From contig NZ_SISK01000006.1 in NCBI RefSeq assembly GCF_004310345.1, forward strand, positions 1-64,000: a DNA stretch of 64,000 bases, read 5' to 3'. This DNA is from Paracoccus subflavus. GTDB taxonomy: Bacteria > Pseudomonadota > Alphaproteobacteria > Rhodobacterales > Rhodobacteraceae. Every line of letters begins with the position of its first letter. The first letter of the stretch is position 1. Below are positions 26,281 through 33,804 of this stretch, in pieces. The notes beneath the pieces are model-generated. The model did not search any database. It was given only the letters and a program-made list of their open reading frames with translations, and was not told the origin of the DNA. The position numbers and the translations under genes are program-made.

Positions 26281-26793
26281 TCAGCTTCCGGTCAGAAGCG
26301 TCCACCACAGCTTGCCCGAAGGTTCCTGATACCAGGCGATGCCCAGATTGGTCGCGGCAGGGTCCATGATCACGTCGCGGGTATCGCGCGTGGCCATCCA
26401 TGCGTTCAGCGTCTCGATGTCGTTTTCATAGGTTTCCGAGATGTTCTCGCCGATGATGGTCCCGAAATAGCCCGCCCGACGCGCGCGGTCCAAGGGCGAC
26501 GATCCGTCCGATCCCCAGTGCCAGGCACGATTCTGCGCCGACATGTCGCGCGAATGGGCCATGGCCGCAGCCGAGAGCTGCGGGTTCAGCACCAGCGGCG
26601 GAACCGCGATATTGGCGCGCAGCATGTTGATTTGCTGCAACACGCGAACCGGAATCTGATCGGTTTCCGCAGCGCCGATCTGGTTGCCCGCCCCCGTCGG
26701 CTGGGTGGCGGGGACCACGGGCGGCAGGCTGCGTGGCTGACAGGCCGCCAGCGCCACCAGCGATGCACAAGCGATCGCCTTGTAATTCTGCAT
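26281..26793 (-). CDS. CAP/SCP-domain lipoprotein
   Basis: This 170-residue protein has a lipoprotein signal ending in LAAC (Cys18) and a CAP domain of the bacterial YkwD type. The domain pattern QINMLRANIAVPPLVLNPQL is followed by AHSRDMSAQN with His80 and by IIGENI. Bacterial CAP proteins are extracytoplasmic. Their biochemical activity is mostly unproven, with calcium-linked, lipid-binding or wall-related roles suggested. It lies between two L,D-transpeptidase genes, diverging from one and converging on the other, which supports a cell-envelope role by context. Confidence 0.9.
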   Translation of the reverse strand: MQNYKAIACASLVALAACQPRSLPPVVPATQPTGAGNQIGAAETDQIPVRVLQQINMLRANIAVPPLVLNPQLSAAAMAHSRDMSAQNRAWHWGSDGSSPLDRARRAGYFGTIIGENISETYENDIETLNAWMATRDTRDVIMDPAATNLGIAWYQEPSGKLWWTLLTGS

Positions 26794-27008
26794 GTTTTCG
26801 CCACCCTTTGGTTCTTGCCGGGGCAGGTTTACCGAATGACGAGAGGCCGTTCAAACCCACGAATTCGTGATGGTCACCTGCCCTGCCCGAACCGTTCTTC
26901 GCAAGGGTGAATTGCCGGAATCAGCGGCGGAGAGTAAGGATTTTTCATGCCTTCCAGGGCAGAGTGGTCAGGGCTGTCTGCAAGAGCGGCCATCGACAAA
27001 GGACACGG
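26794..27008. promoter_or_regulatory. Divergent promoter region with a 12-bp palindrome
   Basis: This spacer separates the CAP lipoprotein and the Tat-exported L,D-transpeptidase. It contains the perfect palindrome CACGAATTCGTG (26858-26869). Around it are distant 8-bp arms, GGGCAGGT (26821-26828) and ACCTGCCC (26876-26883). The symmetry suits a dimeric regulator, but no regulator gene is adjacent. No coding sequence was seen here. Confidence 0.45.
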
Positions 27009-27011
27009 ATG

Positions 27012-27671
27012 ATGAGCACGTCATCGAATCTGAATCGCCGGGCTTTTCTGGGTTCGGCTGCTGCGCTTGGCGCAGCCGGTCTGGCGGTTCCCGCGCTGGG
27101 CCAGCAATTCGACCCTTATACCGGCCAGCCTCTCCAGACGATCCCCGGCGCCGTTCCTGGCGCCACCCCGGATGCGGGCGCGGTGCAATATGACGCCACA
27201 GCCAGCCCGCAGCACAACATTTCCAGCTTTCAGGCGCAAAGCTGGCAGCCGTATTTCGAAAATCTGACCAACGGCGCGATCCTGTGCGACCTGACCTCAC
27301 GAGCCGTGCACTTCTGGTCCGAGGATGGCGACATCTACCGGCTTTATCCGTCCTCGATCCCGGTCAGCGCGGATCTGACGCGGACCGGCCGCACCGAGAT
27401 CATCAAGAAGGTCGAAGGCCCAAGTTGGTCGCCCACGCCCGACATGAAGGCCCGCAACCCCGAATGGCCCGATTTCGTCCCCCCCGGCCCCGACAACCCG
27501 CTGGGTACCCATGCGCTGTGGCTGAGTTGGCAGTATTACCGCATCCACGGCACCCATGACACCCGCAAGATCGGCCGCAAGTCGTCGAACGGCTGCATCG
27601 GGCTGTACAACGAACACATCCAGGATCTGTACAACCTGACCCGTATCGGGACACAGGTCCTGGTACTGTAG
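27012..27671 (+). CDS. Tat-exported L,D-transpeptidase (YkuD domain)
   Basis: This 219-residue protein has a twin-arginine signal (NRRAFLGS, then a hydrophobic run ending in ALG-QQ near residue 31), so it is exported folded. The YkuD catalytic domain has His179 in RIHGTHD and nucleophile Cys195 in SSNGCIGLYN. Its form is close to the ErfK/YbiS class, which makes 3-3 cross-links or anchors proteins to peptidoglycan. Two tandem ATGs (27009 and 27012) are possible starts. Unlike the other transpeptidase nearby it is soluble rather than a lipoprotein. Confidence 0.9.
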   Translation: MSTSSNLNRRAFLGSAAALGAAGLAVPALGQQFDPYTGQPLQTIPGAVPGATPDAGAVQYDATASPQHNISSFQAQSWQPYFENLTNGAILCDLTSRAVHFWSEDGDIYRLYPSSIPVSADLTRTGRTEIIKKVEGPSWSPTPDMKARNPEWPDFVPPGPDNPLGTHALWLSWQYYRIHGTHDTRKIGRKSSNGCIGLYNEHIQDLYNLTRIGTQVLVL

Positions 27672-27696
27672 ACGCGCCGACGGTTGCGCCGTGCAG

Positions 27697-27728
27697 GATG
27701 CCGCACCCAGGACGGGGCGGCATCTTTT
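27697..27728 (+). terminator. Terminator of the Tat L,D-transpeptidase gene
   Basis: GATGCCGC (27697-27704) pairs with GCGGCATC (27717-27724) and is followed by TTTT. It lies 26 bp past the stop and before the convergent hemH gene. Confidence 0.75.
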
Positions 27729-27756
27729 CAGCCGATCGCCTCCATGGGCTGCGCGG

Positions 27757-28785
27757 TCACACCCATCCCCCCATATTGTCGCGCACCACGTTCAGCATCA
27801 CCTCGACATGCGCGGGGTCGTCGTTCAGGCAGGGAATATAGGTGAACTCCTTGCCGCCTGCGTGTTCGAAGCTTTCGCGGATCTCGCCGTTGATCTCCTC
27901 CAGCGTCTCGATACAGTCGGACGAGAAGGCGGGCGAGATGACGGCGATGTCGGTGATGCCTTGCCTGGCCAGTTCGGCCACGTGTTCGACCGTATAGGGC
28001 CGCAGCCATTCCTCGGGTCCGAAGACGGACTGGAAGGTCGTGTCGATCACCCCGTCGGGCCAGCCCAGCGCCTCTTTCAGCAGGCGGGATGTCTTCTGGC
28101 ACTGGCAGTGATAGGGGTCGCCCTCCAGCAGATAGCGTTTGGGCATTCCGTGATAGCTGGCGACCAGTTTGGCAGGCACGGCATCGCCCAATGTGCGGCG
28201 CACCGATGCCGCCAGGGCGGCGATATAGTCGGGCCGGTCGAAATAGGGTTCGCAGGTGCGCAGGGCGGGCTGCCATTTCTGCGTCATCAGGGCGCGGAAC
28301 AACTGATCGTTCGCGGTGGCCGAGGTCGCGCCCGCATAGTGCGGATAAAGCGGCAGGAACACGATCCGCTGGCAGCCCGCCTTGATCATCCGGTCCAGCA
28401 CGTCCTGGGTCGATGGATTGCCATAGCGCATGCAGAATTCGACCATGACTTGGTCGCCCCATTCCGCCTGCGCGCGGGCGCGCAACGCCTCGGCCTGGGA
28501 CCGGGTGATGGTCATCAGCGGGCTTTCGTTCTTTTCCTCGTTCCAGATCAGCTTGTAGTTCTTGCCCGAAGTGAAGGGCCGCTTGGTCAGGATGATGCCC
28601 TGCAACAGCGGCTGCCATTTCCACGCCGGATAGTCGATGACGCGCCGGTCGGACAGGAATTCATTCAGATAGCGCCGCATGGACCAATAGTCATAGCCGT
28701 CGGGCGTGCCCAGGTTGGCGATGAGGATCCCGGTCTTTTTCGGCGGGATCGAGGGATGGTCGGCGGGCGCGTGGATGGGCTTCAT
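27757..28785 (-). CDS. hemH: Ferrochelatase
   Basis: The 342-residue ferrochelatase inserts ferrous iron into protoporphyrin IX, the last step of protoheme synthesis. NLGTPDGYD near residue 24 and LPLYPHYAGATSA near 143-155 are typical. VASYHGMPKRY carries the conserved catalytic histidine, and SPAFSSDCIETLEE is the C-terminal block with its conserved Glu. The ATG overlaps the stop of the upstream methyltransferase-like gene by 4 bp, so the two are coupled. Confidence 0.97.
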   Translation of the reverse strand: MKPIHAPADHPSIPPKKTGILIANLGTPDGYDYWSMRRYLNEFLSDRRVIDYPAWKWQPLLQGIILTKRPFTSGKNYKLIWNEEKNESPLMTITRSQAEALRARAQAEWGDQVMVEFCMRYGNPSTQDVLDRMIKAGCQRIVFLPLYPHYAGATSATANDQLFRALMTQKWQPALRTCEPYFDRPDYIAALAASVRRTLGDAVPAKLVASYHGMPKRYLLEGDPYHCQCQKTSRLLKEALGWPDGVIDTTFQSVFGPEEWLRPYTVEHVAELARQGITDIAVISPAFSSDCIETLEEINGEIRESFEHAGGKEFTYIPCLNDDPAHVEVMLNVVRDNMGGWV

Positions 28786-29621
28786 GTCATTCCGGTCCTG
28801 ATTTCGTTCAGAGCATCTTCAAGTCGGGTTCTGGCCGATCCGGGGCGCAGCGGTTTTTGTTGCGTATCCGAGGGCGACCAGCCGGTCAGAAAGACCAGAT
28901 CGAACGTGACCGAGATACGGGACGGATTGTCGCGGTCCGGGCAGGTGCCGGCCATGATGGCGGCGGCACGGGCCATGATGGCGCGGCGGGTGGGGCGACG
29001 CAGCCGCGCGGCCATGGCGTTGCCCTCGCCCATGGCACGCAAGTCATGGCCCAGGTGGAACAGGTCGCGATAGCTCGCCCTTTGGGTGACCAGATCGGCC
29101 ACCGGCAGGGCCAGCCCGGCGCGGTTCAGCAACTGGCCCATGTCGCGGATCTCGCCCATCGGCAGGATACGCGGGGACAACCCGCCGCTCATCTCGACCT
29201 CGGCCTGGGCCAGGGCGGCGCGCAATTCGTGCAGCGTCTGGCCGCCGGGGCAGGCGGCGATGAACAGCCCGTCCTCGCGCAGGGCACGGGCGGACTGGAT
29301 GATCTGGCCCACGGGATCGTCGGCCCAGTGCAGCGCCATGGCGTGGATCACCAGGTCATGCGCGCCGGGTTGCAGATCCAGCACCGGATCGTCCGCGACG
29401 ATGCGGGCCTGGGGGAAGTCCTGCGCCCAGAAGGCCGGAAATCCCGTCACCACGGCGGGGGCGGTAAACCTTCTGTTAATCTCGGACAGCCTATCCTGGA
29501 TCTCGTCGGCGGCGATCCGGTGCAGCACGTCCGCAAAGCCTTGCCGCATGGCGCGGTCGCGCTGGCGCAACAACGCGGCGCGGTCGGTCAGGACGGGGCG
29601 GTCTGGCGGGGGGTTGGTCAT
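28782..29621 (-). CDS. Methyltransferase-like protein (BioC/NDUFAF5 type), motif I degenerate
   Basis: This 279-residue protein aligns by eye with the BioC/NDUFAF5-like group: RAALLRQRDRAMRQ, INRRF, then a Rossmann region ending in IHAMALHWADDP. The glycine-rich SAM loop after INRRF is weak (PAVVTGFPAFWAQD), lacking the usual DxGxGxG. Activity is therefore uncertain, as in human NDUFAF5 relatives that act as hydroxylases. The start MTNPPPD was chosen because upstream sequence overlaps the divergent comF start. It is coupled to hemH. Confidence 0.75.
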   Translation of the reverse strand: MTNPPPDRPVLTDRAALLRQRDRAMRQGFADVLHRIAADEIQDRLSEINRRFTAPAVVTGFPAFWAQDFPQARIVADDPVLDLQPGAHDLVIHAMALHWADDPVGQIIQSARALREDGLFIAACPGGQTLHELRAALAQAEVEMSGGLSPRILPMGEIRDMGQLLNRAGLALPVADLVTQRASYRDLFHLGHDLRAMGEGNAMAARLRRPTRRAIMARAAAIMAGTCPDRDNPSRISVTFDLVFLTGWSPSDTQQKPLRPGSARTRLEDALNEIRTGMT

Positions 29622-29652
29622 GGGGACGCAACATAGGGTGCTTCGGGGGGCG

Positions 29653-30390
29653 ATGAAAGGCGCGTTGCGCCTGCTGTACCCGCCGCAATGCGTGGCCTGC
29701 GGGACGCCGGTCGCGGCGCAAGGCGACGAACCCGGCCAGCTTTGCCCGGTCTGCTTTCCCGACATGCGCTTCATCGCCGGGGCTGCCTGCACCCGCTGCG
29801 GGGTGCCGCTGCCGGATGACGGTACGGGGGCCGACGATCCGCTGCTGTCCTGCGACGATTGCCTGTCCATCGCGCGGCCCTGGGCGCAAGGACGGGCCGC
29901 CATGGTCTATTCCGGCACAGGGCGGCGGCTGGTGCTGGCGCTGAAGCACGGCGACCGGCCGGATCTGGCGCCCGCGCTTGCGACCTGGCTGGCGCGCGCG
30001 GCTTCACCGCTGATCGGGCCCGACACGGTCGTGGCACCGATCCCCCTGCACCTGCGGCGGCTGCTGAAACGACGATACAACCAAGCGGCGCTGATCTCGG
30101 GCCGGGTAGCACGGGCGCACGGAGTTTTGCACCTGCCCGACCTGCTGCTGCGCCAGCGCCACACGCCGGGCCAGGACCATCGCAGCGCCGGCGACCGCTT
30201 TGCGAATGTCGCAGGGGCGCTTGCGGTCAATCCCCGGCGTGCCGCAGCGGTCGCGGGGCGGCCGGTGGTGCTGGTCGATGACGTCATGGCCTCGGGCGCG
30301 ACGCTGGCGGCGGCCACGGATGCACTGCTGGCGGCGGGATCGGGGCCGGTTTCGGTTGCGGTTCTGGCAAGGGCCGTCAAGGATGACTAG
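29653..30390 (+). CDS. comF: ComF-family phosphoribosyltransferase-like protein
   Basis: This 245-residue protein of the ComF/GntX family has an N-terminal zinc-finger region. CVACG, LCPVC, CTRCG and CDDC supply four cysteine pairs. A phosphoribosyltransferase-type domain follows, with the PRPP-loop motif VVLVDDVMASGATL near residues 202-215. In competent bacteria ComF helps single-stranded DNA uptake, but in most alphaproteobacteria the role is unknown. The start at MKGAL follows a G-rich run. An upstream in-frame ATG at 29620 would overlap the divergent gene start. Confidence 0.9.
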   Translation: MKGALRLLYPPQCVACGTPVAAQGDEPGQLCPVCFPDMRFIAGAACTRCGVPLPDDGTGADDPLLSCDDCLSIARPWAQGRAAMVYSGTGRRLVLALKHGDRPDLAPALATWLARAASPLIGPDTVVAPIPLHLRRLLKRRYNQAALISGRVARAHGVLHLPDLLLRQRHTPGQDHRSAGDRFANVAGALAVNPRRAAAVAGRPVVLVDDVMASGATLAAATDALLAAGSGPVSVAVLARAVKDD

Positions 30391-30422
30391 GTTGGGGGCC
30401 ACAGCGAAAGGAAACCGTTCCC

Positions 30423-30695
30423 ATGACCCAGCCTGCGATCACCATCTATACCACCCGCACCTGCCCGTTCTGCATCCGGGCCAAGGGCCTGCTGCGCGAC
30501 AAGAACCTGTCCTTCGACGAGATCGACGTGGGCGCCGATCCGGCGTTGCGCGCGCAGATGACCCAGCGGGCCCATGGACGGCGCACGGTGCCCCAGATCT
30601 TTATCGGCGAGCGTCATGTCGGCGGCTGCGACGACCTATTTGCACTGGAGGACAGCGGCAAGCTGGATACCCTGGTCGCGGGCACGGCGGGCTGA
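30423..30695 (+). CDS. grxC: Glutaredoxin 3
   Basis: This 90-residue dithiol glutaredoxin has active site CPFC (Cys14, Cys17), the cis-proline segment TVPQIF and glutathione-contacting GGCDDL. It reduces disulfides and mixed disulfides with glutathione. It lies 32 bp after comF on the same strand with GAAAGGAAA as ribosome site, so it is probably co-transcribed. It is a plausible reductant for the Prx5-type peroxidase in this window; that pairing is inference. Confidence 0.95.
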   Translation: MTQPAITIYTTRTCPFCIRAKGLLRDKNLSFDEIDVGADPALRAQMTQRAHGRRTVPQIFIGERHVGGCDDLFALEDSGKLDTLVAGTAG

Positions 30696-30812
30696 CAGGC
30701 CGGGCCGCCACGCGCTGCGGCCTTGACCCGGGCGCGGCGGCAGGGCACGGTTCCGACTTCGCCCCGCCGCCACGATGCGCCCCGCCCCGTCTGGCCCCTC
30801 CCGTTTGAAACA

Positions 30813-31286
30813 ATGACCCTGACCGCAACCGACAACGACCGTTCCCAGGCCCCCGACAGGCTTGCCGCCAGCCTTTTCGCCGAGGTGCTGATCGCGGAAC
30901 AGTTGTCGCGCAACCTGATCGGCAAGGCGCTGCCGCGCGGCATGCAGATCTCGCATTTCTCGGTGCTGAACCTGTTGGCCCATGTGAACGAGGAACGCAC
31001 CCCGGCCCAGTTGGCCCAGGCGTTCCACGTCACGCGGGGCGCCATGACCAACACCCTGTCGCGGCTGGAATGGGCGGGCCATGTCCATATCCGGCCCGAC
31101 TGGGACGACGCCCGGCGCAAGTTCGTGTCGATCAGCCCGGCGGGCCGGTCGGCGCGCGACGCGGCCATCGCCGCCTTCATGCCGCTGATCGCCCAGGTGG
31201 TGCGCGACATCGGCCCCGACCGTGTCAGGACCGCCCTGCCAGTGCTGCGCGAACTGCGTCACCGGCTGGAGGGCAACGAGGCTTAA
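30813..31286 (+). CDS. MarR-family transcriptional regulator
   Basis: This 157-residue winged-helix protein has the MarR pattern: [13 protein letters not shown] in the N-terminal helices, [24 protein letters not shown] as helix-turn-helix, and the wing [17 protein letters not shown] with the conserved [13 protein letters not shown] motif. The inducer and target are unknown. The start MTLTATD was chosen over a frame opening 30 codons earlier, which gives a proline/arginine-rich leader. Its TAA lies in the palindrome TTAA shared with convergent ubiG. Confidence 0.9.
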   Translation: MTLTATDNDRSQAPDRLAASLFAEVLIAEQLSRNLIGKALPRGMQISHFSVLNLLAHVNEERTPAQLAQAFHVTRGAMTNTLSRLEWAGHVHIRPDWDDARRKFVSISPAGRSARDAAIAAFMPLIAQVVRDIGPDRVRTALPVLRELRHRLEGNEA

Positions 31287-32017
31287 TCCCCGCGCCGCGC
31301 GGTCAGGATATAGTTCACGGCCAGATCCCGGCCCGACAGGCTCCAACCGAAGGTCAGGGGATTGAAAACCATGCCGCGCCGATCCTCGACCGTCAATCCC
31401 GCCGCGGCGGCCATTGCGGCCAGTTCGGCCGGTGTGATGAACCGGTTCCAGTCATGCGTGCCGCGCGGCAGCCAGCGCAGGATCCATTCCGCGCCGACGA
31501 TTGCTGCGGCAAAGCTTTTGGCCGTCCGGTTCAGGGTGGACAGGATCACCAATCCACCCGGCCGCACGAGGTTGCGGCAGGTGGCCACGAAGGCCGTGGG
31601 GTCGGCCACGTGCTCGACGATCTCCAGCGCCAGGACCGCGTCGAACCGCTCGCCCTCGGCAGCCATCGCCTCGGCCGTGGTGGCGCGATAGTCGATGGAC
31701 AACCCCTGTTGTTCGGCATGAAGGCGGGCCACGGCGATGTTGGCCTCGGCCGCATCGGCGCCCACCACCCCTGCGCCCAGCCGCGCCATCGGCTCGGCCA
31801 CCAGCCCGCCGCCGCAGCCGATGTCCAGCACCCGCAGCCCCTCGAAGGGCCGCAGGCTGCGCCGGTCGCGCCCGAATTCCGCTGCGATCTGGTCGGCGAT
31901 ATAATCCAGACGCAGCGGGTTCATCAGGTGCAGGGGCCTGAACTTGCCCCTGGGATCCCACCATTCGGCGGCCATCGCCTCGAACTTGGCGATCTCGGCA
32001 GGGTCGATGCTGGTCAT
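31283..32017 (-). CDS. ubiG: Ubiquinone biosynthesis O-methyltransferase
   Basis: The 244-residue UbiG carries out both O-methylations in ubiquinone synthesis. The N-terminal [20 protein letters not shown] is diagnostic, followed by RLDYI, SAM motif [10 protein letters not shown] near residues 70-78, and ALEIVEHV. The C-terminus ends in [12 protein letters not shown] second isoprenoid-quinone gene, the polyprenyl diphosphate synthase, lies 30 kb away in the same window. Confidence 0.96.
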   Translation of the reverse strand: MTSIDPAEIAKFEAMAAEWWDPRGKFRPLHLMNPLRLDYIADQIAAEFGRDRRSLRPFEGLRVLDIGCGGGLVAEPMARLGAGVVGADAAEANIAVARLHAEQQGLSIDYRATTAEAMAAEGERFDAVLALEIVEHVADPTAFVATCRNLVRPGGLVILSTLNRTAKSFAAAIVGAEWILRWLPRGTHDWNRFITPAELAAMAAAAGLTVEDRRGMVFNPLTFGWSLSGRDLAVNYILTARRGD

Positions 32018-32052
32018 GGCGTGTCCTTCTGGCAGGCGGGTCCATCTGCGCT

Positions 32053-32064
32053 TATATTGGCCCG
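32053..32064 (+). promoter_or_regulatory. Possible -10 box and leaderless start of pip
   Basis: TATATT (32053-32058) ends only 6 nt before the pip ATG, and no purine-rich ribosome site precedes that ATG. If this is the -10 box, transcription would begin at or next to the A of the ATG, giving a leaderless mRNA. The -35 region is poor. Confidence 0.4.
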
Positions 32065-33051
32065 ATGGACCGATTGGCAGGACAAATCGCTGCGACGCAT
32101 GGCCGCCTTCACCCGGCGGCCGAGCCCTTTGCCCGGCATATGCTGGACGTGGGCGACGGCCATCAGATCTATGTCGAGGAAAGCGGCAATCCCGAAGGCC
32201 GGCCCGTGATCGTGCTGCATGGCGGCCCCGGCGGGGGATGCAGCCCCTTCATGCGTCGGTTCTTCGACCCGACCCATTACCGGGCCATCCTGTTCGACCA
32301 GCGCGGTTGCGGACGGTCGCGCCCCCAGGCCTCCGTCCTGGCCAATACGACCCATCACCTGATCGCCGACATCGAGGCGATTCGCCGCCGGCTGGGGCTG
32401 GACGCGATGCTGCTGTTCGGCGGAAGCTGGGGGGCCACGCTGGCGCTGGCTTATGCCCAGGCGCATCCGGACCGCGTGTCCGGCCTGGTGCTGCGGGGGG
32501 TGTTCCTGGGCACGCAAGGGGAACTTGACTGGTTCTATGGCGGCGGCGCGGGACGGTTCTTTCCGGACCTGTGGGCGAGGTTCCGCGATCCGATCCCGCA
32601 ATCCGAACAGGACAACCTGATCGCGGCCTATCACCGGAGGCTGTTCGACGACGATCCGGGCCGGCAGGGCCGCTATGCCCAGCCCTGGCTGATGTGGGAA
32701 AACGCTCTGGCGGGGCTTCAGTCCTCGGGCGCGGCCCATGCGCCCGCCGATTACGCCCGCGCCTTCGCGCGGCTGGAGAACCATTATTTCCTCAACCGCT
32801 GCTTTCTGGACGAAGGCCAGCTTCTGCGCGACCGGCACCGCATCGAACACCTGCCGGCGGTGATCGTCCAGGGCCGCTATGACATGGTCTGCCCGCCCCT
32901 GTCGGCCTGGCGCCTGGCCGAAGGCTGGGAGGGCTGCGACCTTCGCCTGATCCCGGCCTCGGGGCACGCGCTGTCGGAACCGCGGATTTCGGCGGAACTG
33001 GTCCGGGTGATGGACGATATCCGGGACCGCCGGGCCATGGCCCAAGTTTGA
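32065..33051 (+). CDS. pip: Proline iminopeptidase
   Basis: This 328-residue alpha/beta hydrolase of peptidase family S33 releases N-terminal proline from peptides. The oxyanion segment HGGPGGG is at 52-58, DQRGCGRS at 78-85, and the nucleophile elbow [10 protein letters not shown] has Ser121. The catalytic Asp lies in the GRYDMVCPP region and the His in SGHALSEP. The cytoplasmic location fits the absence of a signal peptide. The start has no clear ribosome site but matches the family N-terminus. Confidence 0.95.
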   Translation: MDRLAGQIAATHGRLHPAAEPFARHMLDVGDGHQIYVEESGNPEGRPVIVLHGGPGGGCSPFMRRFFDPTHYRAILFDQRGCGRSRPQASVLANTTHHLIADIEAIRRRLGLDAMLLFGGSWGATLALAYAQAHPDRVSGLVLRGVFLGTQGELDWFYGGGAGRFFPDLWARFRDPIPQSEQDNLIAAYHRRLFDDDPGRQGRYAQPWLMWENALAGLQSSGAAHAPADYARAFARLENHYFLNRCFLDEGQLLRDRHRIEHLPAVIVQGRYDMVCPPLSAWRLAEGWEGCDLRLIPASGHALSEPRISAELVRVMDDIRDRRAMAQV

Positions 33052-33053
33052 CC

Positions 33054-33081
33054 TTGCAAAACCGGCCGCCTGTGCTAAATC
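33054..33081 (+). promoter_or_regulatory. Candidate promoter of the rimP-infB operon
   Basis: TTGCAA (33054-33059) and TAAATC (33076-33081) are spaced by 16 bp and lie directly before the structured rimP leader. The match to consensus is modest. Confidence 0.4.
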
Positions 33082-33084
33082 CCC

Positions 33085-33157
33085 CCCAACAGCGGCGCAG
33101 GCTTCCACCCCCTGCCCACCGGCGCTTTCCGCATGGCCCGCTTGACGGGCCTTTTCC
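33085..33157 (+). ncRNA. rimP leader, putative attenuator RNA
   Basis: The 5-prime leader contains an outer stem (AGCG at 33091-33094 with CGCT at 33123-33126) enclosing CAGG/CCTG. It then has an intrinsic terminator: GGCCCG (33135-33140) pairs with CGGGCC (33146-33151) and is followed by TTTT. A rimP leader attenuator is known in alphaproteobacteria (Rfam family rimP). Position and terminator agree with it, but the consensus could not be tested here. Confidence 0.55.
33135..33155 (+). terminator. Intrinsic terminator inside the rimP leader
   Basis: A 6-bp GC stem with a CTTGA loop and four T residues lies 20 nt before the rimP ATG. A terminator placed ahead of the operon suggests conditional read-through. 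Confidence 0.65.
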
Positions 33158-33174
33158 ATATCCGAAGGGATCTC

Positions 33175-33801
33175 ATGTCGAACGATCTGATCGCCAAGAC
33201 CGCCATCGACCGGCGTCTGGCCGAGATCATCGCCCCGGTGATCGAGGATCTGGGATTCGAACTGGTGCGCATCCGCCTGCAAGGCGGCAAGACCGCCACC
33301 TTGCAGATCATGGCCGACCGGCCCGAAGGCGGCATCAACGTGGATGACTGCGGCGACATTTCCGTGGCGGTCAGCGCGGTTCTGGACGTCGAGGACCCGC
33401 TTGAGGAAGCCTATTACCTGGAAGTCAGCAGCCCCGGCATCGACCGGCCGCTGACCCGGCTCAAGGATTTCGCGACCTTCGAGGGATACGAGGCGCGGCT
33501 GGAAACGAACCAGCCCATCGACGGGCGCAAGCGTTTCAAGGGCGTGCTGGCGGGCGTCGAGCAAGGCGAGGGCGGCGATGAGGTTCTGCTGAATATCGAG
33601 GAATCCGGTGAAGTCCAGACCATCGGCCTGCAGTTCGACTGGCTGTCCGATGCCAAGCTGGTGCTGACGGACGACCTGATCCGCGAAATGCTGCGCCAGA
33701 AGAAGGAAGCCGGCGTCCAGATCGAGAATCTGGACGAAAGTGCCTTTGACGAGATCGAAACCGAAGACAACGACGGCGAGAACGCCGATGCCAAGGAGTG
33801 A
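33175..33801 (+). CDS. rimP: Ribosome maturation factor RimP
   Basis: This 208-residue RimP is required for 30S subunit maturation. The N-terminal domain has [15 protein letters not shown], followed by the conserved VDDCGDIS and [14 protein letters not shown] (the SSPGIDRPL motif). An acidic tail ([14 protein letters not shown]) extends beyond the normal end, a common feature in this group. The start MSNDL has GAAGGGA upstream. An earlier Met at 33133 would fall in the leader hairpin. It is the first gene of rimP-nusA-ylxR-infB. Confidence 0.95.
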   Translation: MSNDLIAKTAIDRRLAEIIAPVIEDLGFELVRIRLQGGKTATLQIMADRPEGGINVDDCGDISVAVSAVLDVEDPLEEAYYLEVSSPGIDRPLTRLKDFATFEGYEARLETNQPIDGRKRFKGVLAGVEQGEGGDEVLLNIEESGEVQTIGLQFDWLSDAKLVLTDDLIREMLRQKKEAGVQIENLDESAFDEIETEDNDGENADAKE

Positions 33802-33804
33802 GCG

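Noticed and set aside
26281-27671. Toxin-antitoxin or secreted effector cluster
   Set aside because: The genes carry clear lipoprotein or Tat signals and YkuD/CAP motifs of ordinary envelope proteins. Composition is normal and there is no immunity-like gene.
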